In this document: positions 9,084 through 20,071 of the stretch, in pieces
Position numbering within the stretch: the first letter of the stretch is position 1
Layout: the number at the start of each line of letters is the position of its first letter
Assembly: GCA_003184365.1 (NCBI GenBank)
Contig: NKYR01000163.1
Location: 1 to 64,000 of the forward strand
Direction of reading: 5' to 3'
Length of the DNA stretch: 64,000 nt
DNA from: Evernia prunastri
Lineage: Eukaryota; Ascomycota; Lecanoromycetes; Lecanorales; Parmeliaceae
Program-made: the position numbers and the translations under genes
The notes under the pieces: model-generated
Told to the model about the DNA's origin: nothing
The model's input: the letters and a program-made list of their open reading frames with translations, nothing else
Database searches by the model: none

Positions 9084-10725
9084 GTCAATTTTTCACCATC
9101 TGTCAATGTGCCATTATCTTACCCATCCGTGCCCGCCTCGTCACGCACTCACGTCACATCCACCTCCTTCTCAATCCGGACAACATCTCCCAAGGACTGA
9201 TCCCTCTGACATGACATCACTCCCCGTCCATTCACTCCCCACCCGAAAACCAGCACACCCCACAGACAACAGACCCTAGAAACCGCACGCCAATGAGAAC
9301 CCTCCCCCCCAGATGTAGTGACTTTGGCCAACTGAACCAAAGAAAGCTCTCACAACCAAGGATCCCTCACCGGAAAGTCCTGCGCCAAAAACCCTACTCC
9401 TAGATTGCAAAAGACCTGTGTCGCCAAGATCAGATACAGCAAGATGAGACAACGAACTACAAAGGTAAAAGCAGCAGTAGCGAGCGTGCCACGCGAAGCC
9501 CCCTCTCCCTTCCCGCCGCGTCTTTACTTTGCCGAAGTTGCCGTACAATAATGCTGCCTTTTCCGAGTAGTGGAGCGGAGTGGAGTAGAGAAGGGTAGAG
9601 TACGTAGGTAGGGTACAGTGATATACTCTATGGTTGGTTACCTTTGTTACCTCATGGTTATGGCTACTATTACTACTACTGCTTCTAGCGGCTGTGCGGA
9701 GTGATACGATAATCATAGTGAAGGGTGAAATGGTAATTGGTGAATGGGTGAATGGTAAATGGTAAATGGTAAATGGTGAAAAGTGAAAAGTGAAAAGTGA
9801 AAAGTGAAGGGTAGATGGTCAATGGCAGATGGTGAAAGGTAAAGGGTAGACGATCAATGGTCAATGGTAGATGGTAAGTGGTAGATGCTGAATGGTAAAT
9901 GGTAGATAGTCAATGTCGAATGATAAGAAGGGTAAAACCATAAGCACGACCACGACCACGACCATGACCCCGGACCCTAACCATAAGCATGACCATGACC
10001 CCGACCATAATCATAATCATAACCATAACCCATAAGCACAAAGCTCAGGACATGCTATCCCCATCCACATCCTATCCCCATCCCCATCCCCATCTCCATC
10101 CATCCACCCTGCCCCCTTCACCCCCCTTCTCTCACCATACTCCCACCTATTAATTTTTAAAATTTATATTTAGATTATAATCTTTTACATATCACCACCA
10201 CAACCACACACAGTGCACCACCCACCCAAGTCTCGCCCCTTCAAGCGCCAACACCGCCTCCACAAAGCACATCTACGACAACGAAAGAAGGATAGACATA
10301 ACATCACATCACATCACATCACATCACATCACATCACATCGCATCATGCTCGAAGAGAGATTCATCAAATTATAAAGTACAAGAACCCCCTTTTACAAAA
10401 AAAGAAAGACAACAAGAGCCAGGTTGGGCTTTATCTCCGACGATACAAAAGCGGGCTGCGGGCTTGGGTTTGGGCTTGGGGCTTGATGTGTACTGTAGAC
10501 CACTATCGAAGCCCACGCGACCAAAGGCACCCCCCAAAAAAAGAAAACACCTGAAGCACCATCGCTACATTCACCATTGCTACATGCACCATCACCATCA
10601 CCCCGATCACCCCGAGGGATTCCAGACCGGAGGAAAACGTACAGCCAAACAAAAGAAGATCAGGATCGCATGGTGCAACACAGTCCATAGTTACAACAGA
10701 CGCTAAGCGCTCAGATCCTCCTCCG
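9084..10725. other. Intergenic, rich in simple repeats
   Basis: No coding support on either strand. From about 9720 to 9920 there is a degenerate run of AATGGTAAATGGT/AAAGTGA units. From 9940 to 10050 come CATAACC/GACCACGACC units and then CCCCATC units. An exact run of eight ACATC pentamers lies at 10301-10340. The 3' ends of the two convergent flanking genes fall here. Confidence 0.6.
10301..10340. repeat. Microsatellite (ACATC)8
   Basis: Eight perfect pentamers. A frame running through it reads Ser-His-His-Ile repeats but has no other support as a gene. Confidence 0.9.
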
Positions 10726-13545
10726 TCACACCTCATGAGACTCCTCGGTGGCTCTCTGGGCGACCTCACCATACCATTTACCGTGAGACTCCCGGTCCAC
10801 ATCCGCCACCCGGCCCAGCTCCTGGACGATCTCGCCGATCCTCGCCACAGACTCCGGCATCCCGCTCGATCCCAGGACCTCGCTGGCCGTGGTACTCGTC
10901 CGGATCCGTTCTTCCGCGCTCGACGCCGCGAGCCGAGCGAGGACGTGGGCGTGGATCTTCTTCAACAGTACCTTCATGACGGGGTGACTGACCTGTCCGG
11001 CGCGGGCGTCGGCGAGCAGGCGCGTGGTGGTGCCGGTGAGTTGCTGTTTGGTGGTCGGTGGGAGGGCGTAGCGGGATTCAACAATGGAGACGAATGCCGC
11101 TGGCGATGATGAGAACGGCAAATCCCACATCCGCTGGCTCTCAAGTTTCCAGAGGGACCGTACATCGCGTCTGAGGAGATTCTTCGCAGTAAGAAGGATC
11201 GACGATACTGTGATCAGGCGCAGAGTATCTGAACGAATGCGTGAGAGACGGTCAGCGTCTAGCTCAAGAGTTTCAGGAACGTCTGCATCTTGCAGGTCGG
11301 TTGTTGTGATGGCGAGATCGACTAGTCCGTGCATGTATATCCTATCAGCTGTAATCCTGACTACTGGACTTGAATTGCCCTCCACTGCTCGCCTCGATGG
11401 CTCTTCTTTCGTCTTGGCCACTGCGGCTTTCCACCATTTTAGTGTCTTTACGGGAAACCTGTCCTCCAGTCTTGTGATGAAGCAATGTTTCTCATAGTCA
11501 ACAGATCCGTCGATGAGTGTGGGCCCAGCTCTCTGCAGCATGAAGTTCATGTGATCAAGCATGAGTAAGTCGATAACATAGTAAAGTCTAGCCAGCTGCT
11601 TGATAGGATCCTGGCTTGGATTCTCTGCAAGGTCCTTAACATCAGAGTCTCGAACAGGTGCACACAACTTTGGCAGGATGGTGTTCATGAAAGAGAAGAA
11701 ATTATCGTAAGAAAAAGCGCCCTTCTTGACTTGATTCGCAATCATCGTAGGGTCAAGGGTTTCGGAGATCAAGACATGAAGTGAGTTGCCCGGTGTCAGC
11801 AAACGTAGGAGTTTGTCATATATCACCTTCGCTATGGCAGGTATCCAGATCTCTCCCTCTGCAGCATCGAGGCCTTGTTGCATACTTCTCGACACATCAT
11901 CGATGAGGCTGTCCCGCAGATCTATACGTGGCTGTAGGTTGACTTTAAACTCTTTGTTGATTGCGAGCTCGTGCAGTATATGTCGGTTGTCAGGCAGCAG
12001 CGTTGAAAAATCGAGTTTCTGTTTCGCGGAGTCGTTTCCGCTTGAAGCGCTGAACGGAGACTGCGCCGGCCGCGAAGCGGGCACTGCTTCCATAACAGAT
12101 GTGCTCGATGCAGCTTGGTCGACTGGCACGGCTCTTGGCTTGTTGTCAGGAGCGGGGTTCTTCTTTGATCTTGTCTTTCTGCTTGCTCGAATGGCCTGCT
12201 TAATCATCTTCATCGCATTCTCTGGGCCCGCAAGTCTTTTAAGCCGAACAAGCACCAAAGTCTGGTTTTGCTGAATGCCTTCTTTATAATCTGCGGCTAC
12301 CTCGCCATCCTTGTCGTCCTTAACTGTTTGCCATATAGCATCAAGCTCAACGAATTGTGCAAGCATGTTTGACACCAGATACGACGAATCATGTGCTTTC
12401 CAAGCTGCGAAGGCTGCTTGAAAAGAGGCGTACGCTTCGGAGAGCTCTGCTAGCTGAGCTGCTAGGACCGAATGGCTCGGATCCGACGAGTCGTCGATGA
12501 TACGATCAAAATGCACAAGAAGTCCTTTAGCTTTGTCCACAAGATCCTGCTCTTGCTCGCCATCTTTGCTCAGCACTTGAGCTGGATGGCCGAGGATCAG
12601 GAAAGTGCTCAAAAAAGTTCGCACAGCTGCCTTTTCGGCTGCATCATCATCACCCATATCCTTGAGTCCACAAAGCTTCAACATTTTCGTTGTGCACGAG
12701 AGCACAGCTTCCTCATTTAAAAGCACTCCCACCTCCTCGAAGCTTGTTTTCTGAACGGCATCAACGGTCAAACCAAGTCGCAAAAACTCTTGTATTGTGA
12801 GTTTACGCTGCCGATTTTTCCAGGCGCGCTGAATGATTCGTGCCGCTTGGTCATGGTTCTTCGGTTTCCATACGTATGCACTGACTTTCTTCTCCTCCAC
12901 AGACGGCAAACCAATCGTCCTTTGGCGCCGCTGACTTTGTTGTAGGAGCGCTTTCCTCTTTTCGGCTTCCGCATGTCTTTCTTCCACATCTTCCTTAAGC
13001 TTAAGATGTTCAGCAGCCCTTTTTTCTCGCTGTTCTTCGGCCACTCGTTTGGACCGCTTGACTTCCTCGGCGCAACTGGCCTTGACCTGAGCAAGGTACC
13101 GTTCTCTCGCTTGTTGGGCGGCAATGGCGCGCTCTTCACTATTTGCAGTAATCCGTGGGGCTGCTTTGTTCATAGCCGCTCGGAGCCTGACCTTCTCAGC
13201 ATGTGCATTCCTGTCTGCTGCTTTAGCTTTACGGCTCTCTATTATGGATGCACGTCGTAGATGTTGAGCGATATGAGTACTCTGAGGACCGCCATGAGCT
13301 GATCGAGTGGAACGACTTGAGTGGTGCGAGGACATTGAGTTCAGACGAGATGATGCTGCTGATGATTTTCGGCGGGTCGAGGTAGATTTGTAGATTCGCG
13401 ATGCTATGCGGGGAGGCGGGCTATAAATGCCAGTTGCTTCGCCGTCGGAGGACATTATGGAATCTTGAATTTCCTCTGATATCGAGTGGTGAGTCAAATT
13501 CGGGTCGTCGCCTCCCAAATCTGATGAGTAAGAGTTGTCGCACAT
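10726..13545 (-). CDS. IQ-motif and T-complex-protein-11 (TCP11/SOK1-like) protein
   Basis: A single long exon gives 939 residues from the ATG at 13545 (MCDNSYSSDLGG). The frame stays open upstream to 13728, but the extra 61 residues look like translated leader, so I prefer 13545. Residues about 40-105 are Ser/Arg-rich. Residues 105-215 form a highly charged coiled coil. An IQ motif (AARIIQRAWKNRQRK) at about 235-249 should bind calmodulin or a calmodulin-like light chain. The remainder matches the helical TCP11 domain, with the conserved segment YVIDLLMLDHMNFMLQ. In yeast, SOK1 is a dosage suppressor of protein-kinase-A loss, so a link to cAMP signalling or morphogenesis is possible but inferred. 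No membrane segments. A distinct TCP11-type gene lies at 57575. Confidence 0.85.
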   Translation of the reverse strand: MCDNSYSSDLGGDDPNLTHHSISEEIQDSIMSSDGEATGIYSPPPRIASRIYKSTSTRRKSSAASSRLNSMSSHHSSRSTRSAHGGPQSTHIAQHLRRASIIESRKAKAADRNAHAEKVRLRAAMNKAAPRITANSEERAIAAQQARERYLAQVKASCAEEVKRSKRVAEEQREKRAAEHLKLKEDVEERHAEAEKRKALLQQSQRRQRTIGLPSVEEKKVSAYVWKPKNHDQAARIIQRAWKNRQRKLTIQEFLRLGLTVDAVQKTSFEEVGVLLNEEAVLSCTTKMLKLCGLKDMGDDDAAEKAAVRTFLSTFLILGHPAQVLSKDGEQEQDLVDKAKGLLVHFDRIIDDSSDPSHSVLAAQLAELSEAYASFQAAFAAWKAHDSSYLVSNMLAQFVELDAIWQTVKDDKDGEVAADYKEGIQQNQTLVLVRLKRLAGPENAMKMIKQAIRASRKTRSKKNPAPDNKPRAVPVDQAASSTSVMEAVPASRPAQSPFSASSGNDSAKQKLDFSTLLPDNRHILHELAINKEFKVNLQPRIDLRDSLIDDVSRSMQQGLDAAEGEIWIPAIAKVIYDKLLRLLTPGNSLHVLISETLDPTMIANQVKKGAFSYDNFFSFMNTILPKLCAPVRDSDVKDLAENPSQDPIKQLARLYYVIDLLMLDHMNFMLQRAGPTLIDGSVDYEKHCFITRLEDRFPVKTLKWWKAAVAKTKEEPSRRAVEGNSSPVVRITADRIYMHGLVDLAITTTDLQDADVPETLELDADRLSRIRSDTLRLITVSSILLTAKNLLRRDVRSLWKLESQRMWDLPFSSSPAAFVSIVESRYALPPTTKQQLTGTTTRLLADARAGQVSHPVMKVLLKKIHAHVLARLAASSAEERIRTSTTASEVLGSSGMPESVARIGEIVQELGRVADVDRESHGKWYGEVAQRATEESHEV

Positions 13546-14350
13546 GATGATGGCTCTTTGCAATTCCGTCAAAAAGCAGCAGCGCGCAGATTTAATGTTC
13601 CAGTATGAGCGAGTGAGAACAGTATGCCAGTCTATTCCGTTGCGAAGCTGTTGGTCGAAAGGAAGCGGACGTTGGCTGTTTGCGGCAGGCACGAGACGAG
13701 TAAGAATGAGTGACCAAGTGAACCGCAAGTACGAGAGTTAGCTCAGGGAAAAGAATACAAGATGTCAAGTCGATACAATCATAAATCGCTATGCAGAACC
13801 AGATGGAATTTCATTGACGCCGACGAATGCATGCGCTTGCTTTGTAAATAGAGGAGGCTGGTACAGTAGTAATCATGTTCGAGGAGTGACAAAGCGGAGA
13901 GATCGGCATAAAGATTCGCCGATATCTCTTGGCAGTCTTTGATCGTCTGAGCCTTAGTCGCATGCCAATCTATCAACAAAAGAAAATGGTCACTCTGAGG
14001 TCTTGCTCCACGGGTTAAAGGAGCTCTACGGTGGCTAAAACAAGATTAGAATTTTGTGACGTTGTTCGGTAGATCAGCCAAGGAGTAATGTAAAGGAATA
14101 TTTTCCAGAGTGAACGACTGGGACTATGGGATCTCACATCTTACAAGAGGCCGACTGAACAGCAATCGGCTCAAGAGGCCAACTGGATGACCAGAGCGTG
14201 ATCAATGTAAATGTTTTGCATGCCTGTCTTTCCAGATGCTCTAAAAGGATATCAAGAATGTAAATACAAGAAAGGAAGCCAACAAAGTGTGGATTCAAAT
14301 GCTTTCTGACATGACTCTGACGCTGGATTGCCAGATCCATGCGCTGCGCT
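13546..14350. other. Intergenic; no gene seen
   Basis: This holds the promoter and leader of the upstream-reading TCP11 gene and the 3' end of the cell-wall protein gene. No frame longer than about 70 codons with coding character is present, and no repeat stands out. Confidence 0.5.
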
Positions 14351-15578
14351 TCAGTTGTAAGCTTGCATTACGGCCGTAGCCACCACGGCGGACGCGACAT
14401 TGGAAGACGGTGCGATCCCTGAGGATGCTGCGATGCCAGAGGTGGACGCGACACTAGGAGACGGTGCAATGCTTGAGGATGGTGGGGTACTAGAGATGGC
14501 CGCGGCACCGGAGGAGGGCACGATAATCGGAGAGGGTTTGAGGGTGAAGCTGGCCGAAGGCTTCGTCAGGAAGCCAGTGGACGCGGCGGTGCCAGTGGGC
14601 TGGGTGCCGTTGTTCAAGCCGTAGGGGGCACTGCTTGAGACCAGAGCGGAGGAAACTGGTGGTCCGACAACCGCCGAGGGTGTAGATGCGCCGGAGCCAA
14701 GGGGAGAAGTAGCAGTCTTAAGACGTGTCAGCGATCTGAGGTTTGTGGGCTTTGTAGCTTCAACCAACTTACCACAGTGACTGTCTGCTCGGGCCCAGTG
14801 ATGGTGACAGTGACAGGAGCAGCACAGACCGACCCAGTGGCGCCTCCCTCACCAAGGCCGGGAAGCCCGCTACCAGCACTAGGCACAGCAGAATCGTAGA
14901 TGGTGGACTGTATCGGGTTACCTGCTGTGGTATAGACAGTCTGTGATATCGAATGTTAGTCGCACACTTTGAAATGGAATTGAATGAAAGGGACTCTACT
15001 TACATGGTAGTTGGTTCTGATGGATTTGTGGTGAATAGTGGTAACAACGGTACTCGTGGAAGAACCTGTGCCAATGACGTAGGTTAAGGTGGTGTCTCCA
15101 GATTCAGTTGGAGTGGGAAAGCCAGTGGTGGTGTAGGTGGACGTGCAGGGACACTCAGAAATGGTGAGAGTAGTTTCCTAAAATCATTAGTGAAAGGCAG
15201 AAAAGTGTGAAGATAGTGGAGATTTACCGTGGTGACAGTGTATGTCTTGCCATTCTGTGTGAGGGTGGTGGGCCCGGGGCAGTAAGTGGTCAATTTGGTC
15301 ACAATCACAGTGGTTGTATAGGTGGGCACTGGGGCGCCGGTAGTGAGGAGAGGAGGAGAGACGCCGGTGCTGAGATTAGGGAGCCCGCCGGTACTAGTAG
15401 GATATGGAGCAAGACCGCTGCTAACCCCAGCCTCGGCAGGGTACCCGGCGGAGCCAGAAGGGAACGGTTGATGGGTGAAAGTGCCGTTCTTGTGGCTATG
15501 AGTATGACGTTTCTCATGGCCAGCTTGAGCGAGAACGGCCAAGGCCGCAAGGCACACGACAGTAATTTTGCTGAACAT
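14351..15578 (-). CDS. Secreted Sed1-like cell-wall protein, Ser/Thr-rich
   Basis: Four exons (15228-15578, 15004-15177, 14773-14940, 14351-14716) joined across introns of 50, 63 and 56 bp give 352 residues. A signal peptide is clear (MFSKITVVCLAALAVLAQAG). Exons 1-2 encode the motif TTYCPGPTTLTQNGKTYTVT followed by TTLTISECPCTSTY, the repeat type of yeast Sed1/Spi1 wall mannoproteins. Exon 3 carries a second, different VTVTITGPEQTVTV motif. Exon 4 is a long Ser/Ala/Pro-rich stalk with repeated SSSIAPSPSVAST-like units, expected to be heavily O-glycosylated. The C-terminus (SAVVATAVMQAYN) is only weakly hydrophobic, so GPI anchoring is possible but not certain. Splice phases are all zero. Confidence 0.8.
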
Positions 15579-16905
15579 CTTTCGTGCAATACTGATGAGG
15601 AATTTCGACCAGAACTATATCGAAATCTGCACAACTTGCAATGGAGTTGGTGTTCCGGATTATTGCAATTGTTTCCCGGGGTGTTGTCTTCCTAATAATC
15701 TGGCGACTGAATGCTTCGTATTTATTGTATCCTTTTGATCCGAATCGTAAGGGCTAAAGGAGCGTGGAGCGAAATCGATTCGCAAATGAGTGACTATGGG
15801 TACTGAAAAAGATTGACGAGAAACTGGAACGACAGCGAGAAAAAGAGCGTGGTGATAAAGAGTTGGAATCTTTGTGAAGGAGAGAAGAGAGAAGAGAGAG
15901 AAGATCGAAGGAGAGAGGAGAAAGAGAGATCAGGAGGAACAAAGTTCAATCTTACGCATGACCCCGGAATTACAGTATACTCGTAGGCACTAACATGACA
16001 CTAGAGCAGGGGTATAAACGCAGGAACAAATTACAAGACCAAGATCGACGTTGGAATTGAGGGTGCCTGCATTAGCGTGATACATGTACAATACCTGGTA
16101 CTATATTTGTTCGGAGCATGCTGATGCAAGGCATTATTGTCATTCATTGGCATGGAGACAGTCGTCCTCGGACCTCTCTCGAGGGCTTACACCGTTGCCG
16201 CTGTCTCCTGTGATCTTCTCTATCCCGAATCCTTATCACTCCTATCACTCTTATCAGCGTATCTGAACTTCTCCTCACCAGGCTCTCCCGAACCATCTGT
16301 TTGGCAAGGCAATCTAACGACAATGACTGCGCCAACGCCAAGCCCATCACAACACCCTTATTGTAGGATATGTGAAGCAAGTGAAGCAAGTGAGGCCCGT
16401 GTGGATGGGCCGACTTTAATTTGAGGGTCCGAGGCACCGATCCGGAGTCTCACTGCCATGAGATGAAGGCTCACGAGAGCGGGCGGTGTAGATGGCCTTG
16501 GCCTGCAAATTGAGTGCCTTGCTGATGCTGCGACAACATCCTCCCGGTGAAACCAGCTTTTGCATTCCTCATACCATTCGTAGCAGCCCAGTTCAGAGGG
16601 AGGAGGATCGTAGTCAACAAATGACGGTCATGAATGTTGCTGGCGTTTCGGAATTAGATTGCGCTTTCTCCACCCTCGCTTGAACAAAAGACTGTGGTAG
16701 TGGTAACGCCGGGGTCACGTGGAACTGCCGCTGATGCTGCTGATGCTGCTGCTGCCGAATAATCAGCGATTTGTATAGCTTCTGTTCCAACGCTAGAACA
16801 GAACAATGATGCAAGTCAAAATCTTGAGCTGCTGGAATCGATAACGCAGCCACACTACTGTCTCTTCGACCCACCGGAGATGCCTCCTCCACCCACCCCA
16901 AAAAC
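15579..16905. other. Intergenic between divergent genes; no gene seen
   Basis: The left half holds the promoter of the wall-protein gene, with purine-rich GAGAGA/AAGAGA tracts near 15880-15930. The right half leads into the POF1-like gene. A CTGATG/CTGCTG run lies near 16727-16756. Short frames on both strands lack recognisable domains. Confidence 0.5.
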
Positions 16906-17829
16906 ATGTCTCCCCCCCCCAAATCCTCCCCCGCCTCTGAAATGCGCGACCTCCGCGCCCTCCAGCGCACCCTCCAAGCCTTCGCCTCCTCACCGCAGAA
17001 CATACAAATCCTCCTGACGCTCCCCCACGCCCCGCCTCCCCAACACCCGCGCCCACCACCCAAGACGCTCTACGTCCTGGACTCGTCCTTCAACCCGCCC
17101 ACGCGCGCCCACCGCCGCATCTGCACGTCCGCGTTAGAATCGCACGAACCGTCGGGCGGCGGCGGCGCCGGCGGTGGGCCGAAGAGGCTGCTGCTGCTGC
17201 TTGCGACGCAGAACGCGGACAAGGCGGCCAAGCCGGCGGCGTTCGAGCAGCGGCTCGCCATGATGGGTGTCTTCGCGGAGGAAATGGTCGGGGATTTGGC
17301 CGGTCGTGGAGGAGGAGGGGTGGTGGTCGATGTGGGCGTGACGAAGGAGGCGCGCTTCGTGGACAAGGCTAGGGCGATTGAGGAATGTGGGGAATATTCG
17401 TCAAGCGATGACGGGGCAGGGAAGAAGCCCGTTGAGCAGGTCCATCTGACGGGGTTTGATACGCTTCTGAGGTTATTGGATGTCAAATATTACCCTCCCG
17501 ATCACGATTTGGCGCCGTTGGAGGGGCTCTTCGAGAAGCACCGTGTCAGGGTTACGAGGAGGACGGGTGATGCGTGGGGAGGGACGGAGGAGCAGGATGA
17601 GTATATAAAGAAGCTGCAGAGAGGAGAAATGGAAGACAAAGGTGGCAGAAGAGAGTGGGCGGAGAGGATTGAATTGGTAGAGGGAAGGGCAGAGGGCGAA
17701 GAGGTTGTCAGCTCTACGAAGGTCAGGGAGGCAAGTCAACAGAGGGATGAGGTGGAATTGATGAAGCTGGTGACAGAAGGGGTTGGAAGATGGATCTTGG
17801 ACGAGAACTTGTACGTTGACGGGGTCTGA
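16906..17829 (+). CDS. POF1-like nicotinamide-nucleotide adenylyltransferase family protein
   Basis: A single exon of 307 residues. The nucleotidyltransferase signature LDSSFNPPTRAH sits at residues 58-69, the family's GXFXPXT/HXXH nucleotide-binding loop, here with Thr in the first His position. The second signature VSSTKVRE (about 268-275) corresponds to the ISSTXXR motif. Yeast Pof1 is related to NMN adenylyltransferases that make NAD, and the T/H variant is usual in that branch. A Gly-rich insert (about 82-95) and high G+C content mark the first half. No signal peptide or membrane segment. It starts at the first ATG after a C-rich leader. Confidence 0.8.
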   Translation: MSPPPKSSPASEMRDLRALQRTLQAFASSPQNIQILLTLPHAPPPQHPRPPPKTLYVLDSSFNPPTRAHRRICTSALESHEPSGGGGAGGGPKRLLLLLATQNADKAAKPAAFEQRLAMMGVFAEEMVGDLAGRGGGGVVVDVGVTKEARFVDKARAIEECGEYSSSDDGAGKKPVEQVHLTGFDTLLRLLDVKYYPPDHDLAPLEGLFEKHRVRVTRRTGDAWGGTEEQDEYIKKLQRGEMEDKGGRREWAERIELVEGRAEGEEVVSSTKVREASQQRDEVELMKLVTEGVGRWILDENLYVDGV

Positions 17830-18077
17830 ACTACTCATGGACCATGGGGAGAAAAAAGGGAATGGAGAAGCTCGAGCGGAACTTGTCCTCCCAAGAATGT
17901 CTTACATGCTCTACTGACCCGTCTAAATCTGACCAGACCTTGCGCAAAATATTCTAGATTGAGCCATTTCTGAAGTGCTTTCAACCATTTCCGCGCCGAA
18001 ATTCGAACCTCAGCAAATTACTCAACCCCCAATTCGATTGCATACCCGGCAGAGAATACCCGGCAGAACTTGGCACA

Positions 18078-19665
18078 TCATTCATCATGCACAGAAGAGG
18101 TGACGTTGCCGTCCGGGGGTTCTCCGCTGTTGTATGCAACCTCATCTTGGGAATGTTCCCAGAAAAGGTCGTTGTCCAAAGGTTCCTCTCCGTCGTCGTC
18201 AGTCCCATTGGCGGAGTGCTCCTGGAAAAGGTCCAAGTGATTGGCTTCATCAAGCTCCATTGCATCGCCATTTGCACCGTAGATTCGTCCCTCACTCCCG
18301 TGCATTATCGCATCTCCAGCTTCGTCCAGTAATTCATCAAGCATTTCGCGGGACCCTAACCCCGTTTTATTGAAAGTTCCCAATGACTTCAAACCTCTGC
18401 AAGCGGAAGGATCAATCAACTTGCTCCGCGTCAAGAACCACAGCCACACTTCGACGGAAGATGAAGACATGGCGCTACTTGACTCGGAGTTCTGCTCTGC
18501 GCCATGATCAGAATAGCTGCCAAGTGACGATTCTTGTAACCGCTTGATCTTATGTCTCAAACGGCTAGAATTTGTTCGGCGATACACCCGAGACACAGTG
18601 CGTGCTATTATTGGAAGTAGGTTGGTACGCTGGGAGACCGCCTGATATCCGACGGTCAGCATGATCATGAAATTCCACGATAGGCTGTACCTTGACATAA
18701 CCGGGGCTGAAAAGCGCAGGCGATATGGCAGCAAGTTTCGGGCACCCAGCATCGCTGGAAAGGACAATCCCTCCAGCTCTAACCGGCCTATAGTCACTCA
18801 TCATCCTCCGTAGCGAAGAGTCAACTAATTGAACAAGGATCTCAAGTTTGACTTCCTGAGTGGCGTACTGATGGCGTGTTCTAGGAACTTCGAGGGAAGA
18901 TTCGTCGCGCGTGGAAGAAGAGACGCTGCTTTGAGAGCTGCCAGGCGAGGTTTCCACCGAGGAAGGCCCTAATATCCAACGAGCATGCCCATACATTTGG
19001 GCGTCAAGAACGCCTTTGGACCCTCCCGGTGATGGTAACGGAGGGTAGTAGTGGCGATGGGGATGTCCATCGATATGGTTTGTAGCCGCGAAGGTGTGCT
19101 GAATACCATTTCCGGCCAGGGCAACCTGAGCCCTCGAAGCACTCCTAATCCGTCTGCAGGTGGAGAAATGGAACGTCAAGCCGAGGTCTTCTAGGCACGC
19201 AGATGGGGTATATTTCGGGGGGTTGATATCTGCATTGCTCGATGACTGAGCCGACAAGGATATGAGAAGTTCGTTTGGACCAAGTATAGTAAGAGAAGCG
19301 TCAAGACAGAGCTGCGACCAAAGCTGGGTAGCACAGTCAGTCACCCACTTCTTCGAGGCGTAGCAGCGTCACGGCACCTCTGCGTTGCAAAGGACAGTGC
19401 CGAAATCCTCGGTAGCTTGAGACAAGTTAGACCCCGATACTGCTATATCATCAAAGAGAAGCTTGACATGAAGGCGAAGCCGATTCGCTCCAGCTGTCCA
19501 TGTGCCAGAAGAGATCAATGCATCCAAGTCTGGGACTTTGGAGGAATGAGCATAGTCAAAATAATTGGGAGGAGACAGAGCGATGCAGCCATTGGTTCTG
19601 AGCTTGATGTTATATTTGTCGTAGATATGTTCAAGGTCCCCAAGGCAATGCACCACCAACGGCAT
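18078..19665 (-). CDS. Unrecognised fungal protein, 494 residues
   Basis: Three exons (19378-19665, 18691-19323, 18078-18641) are joined across introns of 54 and 49 bp, both restoring frame. The first donor is a weak GTGCCG, but its intron has a good branch site (GTGACTGAC) and the phase fits. The N-terminal third is a mixed alpha/beta sequence (HVKLLFDDIAVS). The middle is Ser-rich. A basic helix follows the last junction (VSRVYRRTNSSRLRHKIKRL). The C-terminus is acidic with two similar LFQEHS/LFWEHS blocks. I recognise no family. It starts 406 bp from VFA1 in the opposite direction. Confidence 0.65.
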
Positions 19666-20071
19666 GACATTAAGCCACGAAGTTCAGAGACTTGGGGAAA
19701 TTGTTGGAGAGTCCCTCACAGAAGACGAATTCAATACCAATGATTTGATTTCAGTGATTTTGCGTTTCTGTATTGACTCAATTTTCTTCATGAAGTATTC
19801 ATTCGACCACTCTGTAGTTCTGAAGGTCGAAATACTCTTCAGATGTGGAGAAATTGATATTTCAAAATCCAAAGCCATACTTAAGACTCCAAAATTCATC
19901 ATTTTCCGCCTCGGTCCCATTTCAATGCCAGCTTACGCTTTTACTAGGGCTTCGCTCGAAACGGCTAGAGCTTCGGCCCTCGGATTCGCGGATGTACCTT
20001 ACTCCCGCCAATTCAACAGAGGAGCCATTCCCCTCGTTCACTTCTGCTGTGTACAGGCTAACAGTTTCACA
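19666..20071. promoter_or_regulatory. Divergent promoter region (unknown gene / VFA1)
   Basis: 406 bp between two start codons facing away from each other must contain both promoters. The left half is A+T-rich. No defined motif can be assigned by eye. Confidence 0.5.

Noticed and set aside
9720..10130. CRISPR-like array
   Set aside because: The repeats are short, degenerate and continuous without unique spacers, in a fungal genome; simple-sequence DNA.
10213..10554. Plus-strand frame through the ACATC repeat
   Set aside because: Its Ser-His-His-Ile run is a product of the microsatellite; no other coding support.
13546..13728. N-terminal extension of 61 residues of the IQ/TCP11 protein
   Set aside because: Composition looks like leader sequence, and the Ser/Asp-rich start at 13545 is the more natural N-terminus; not excluded.
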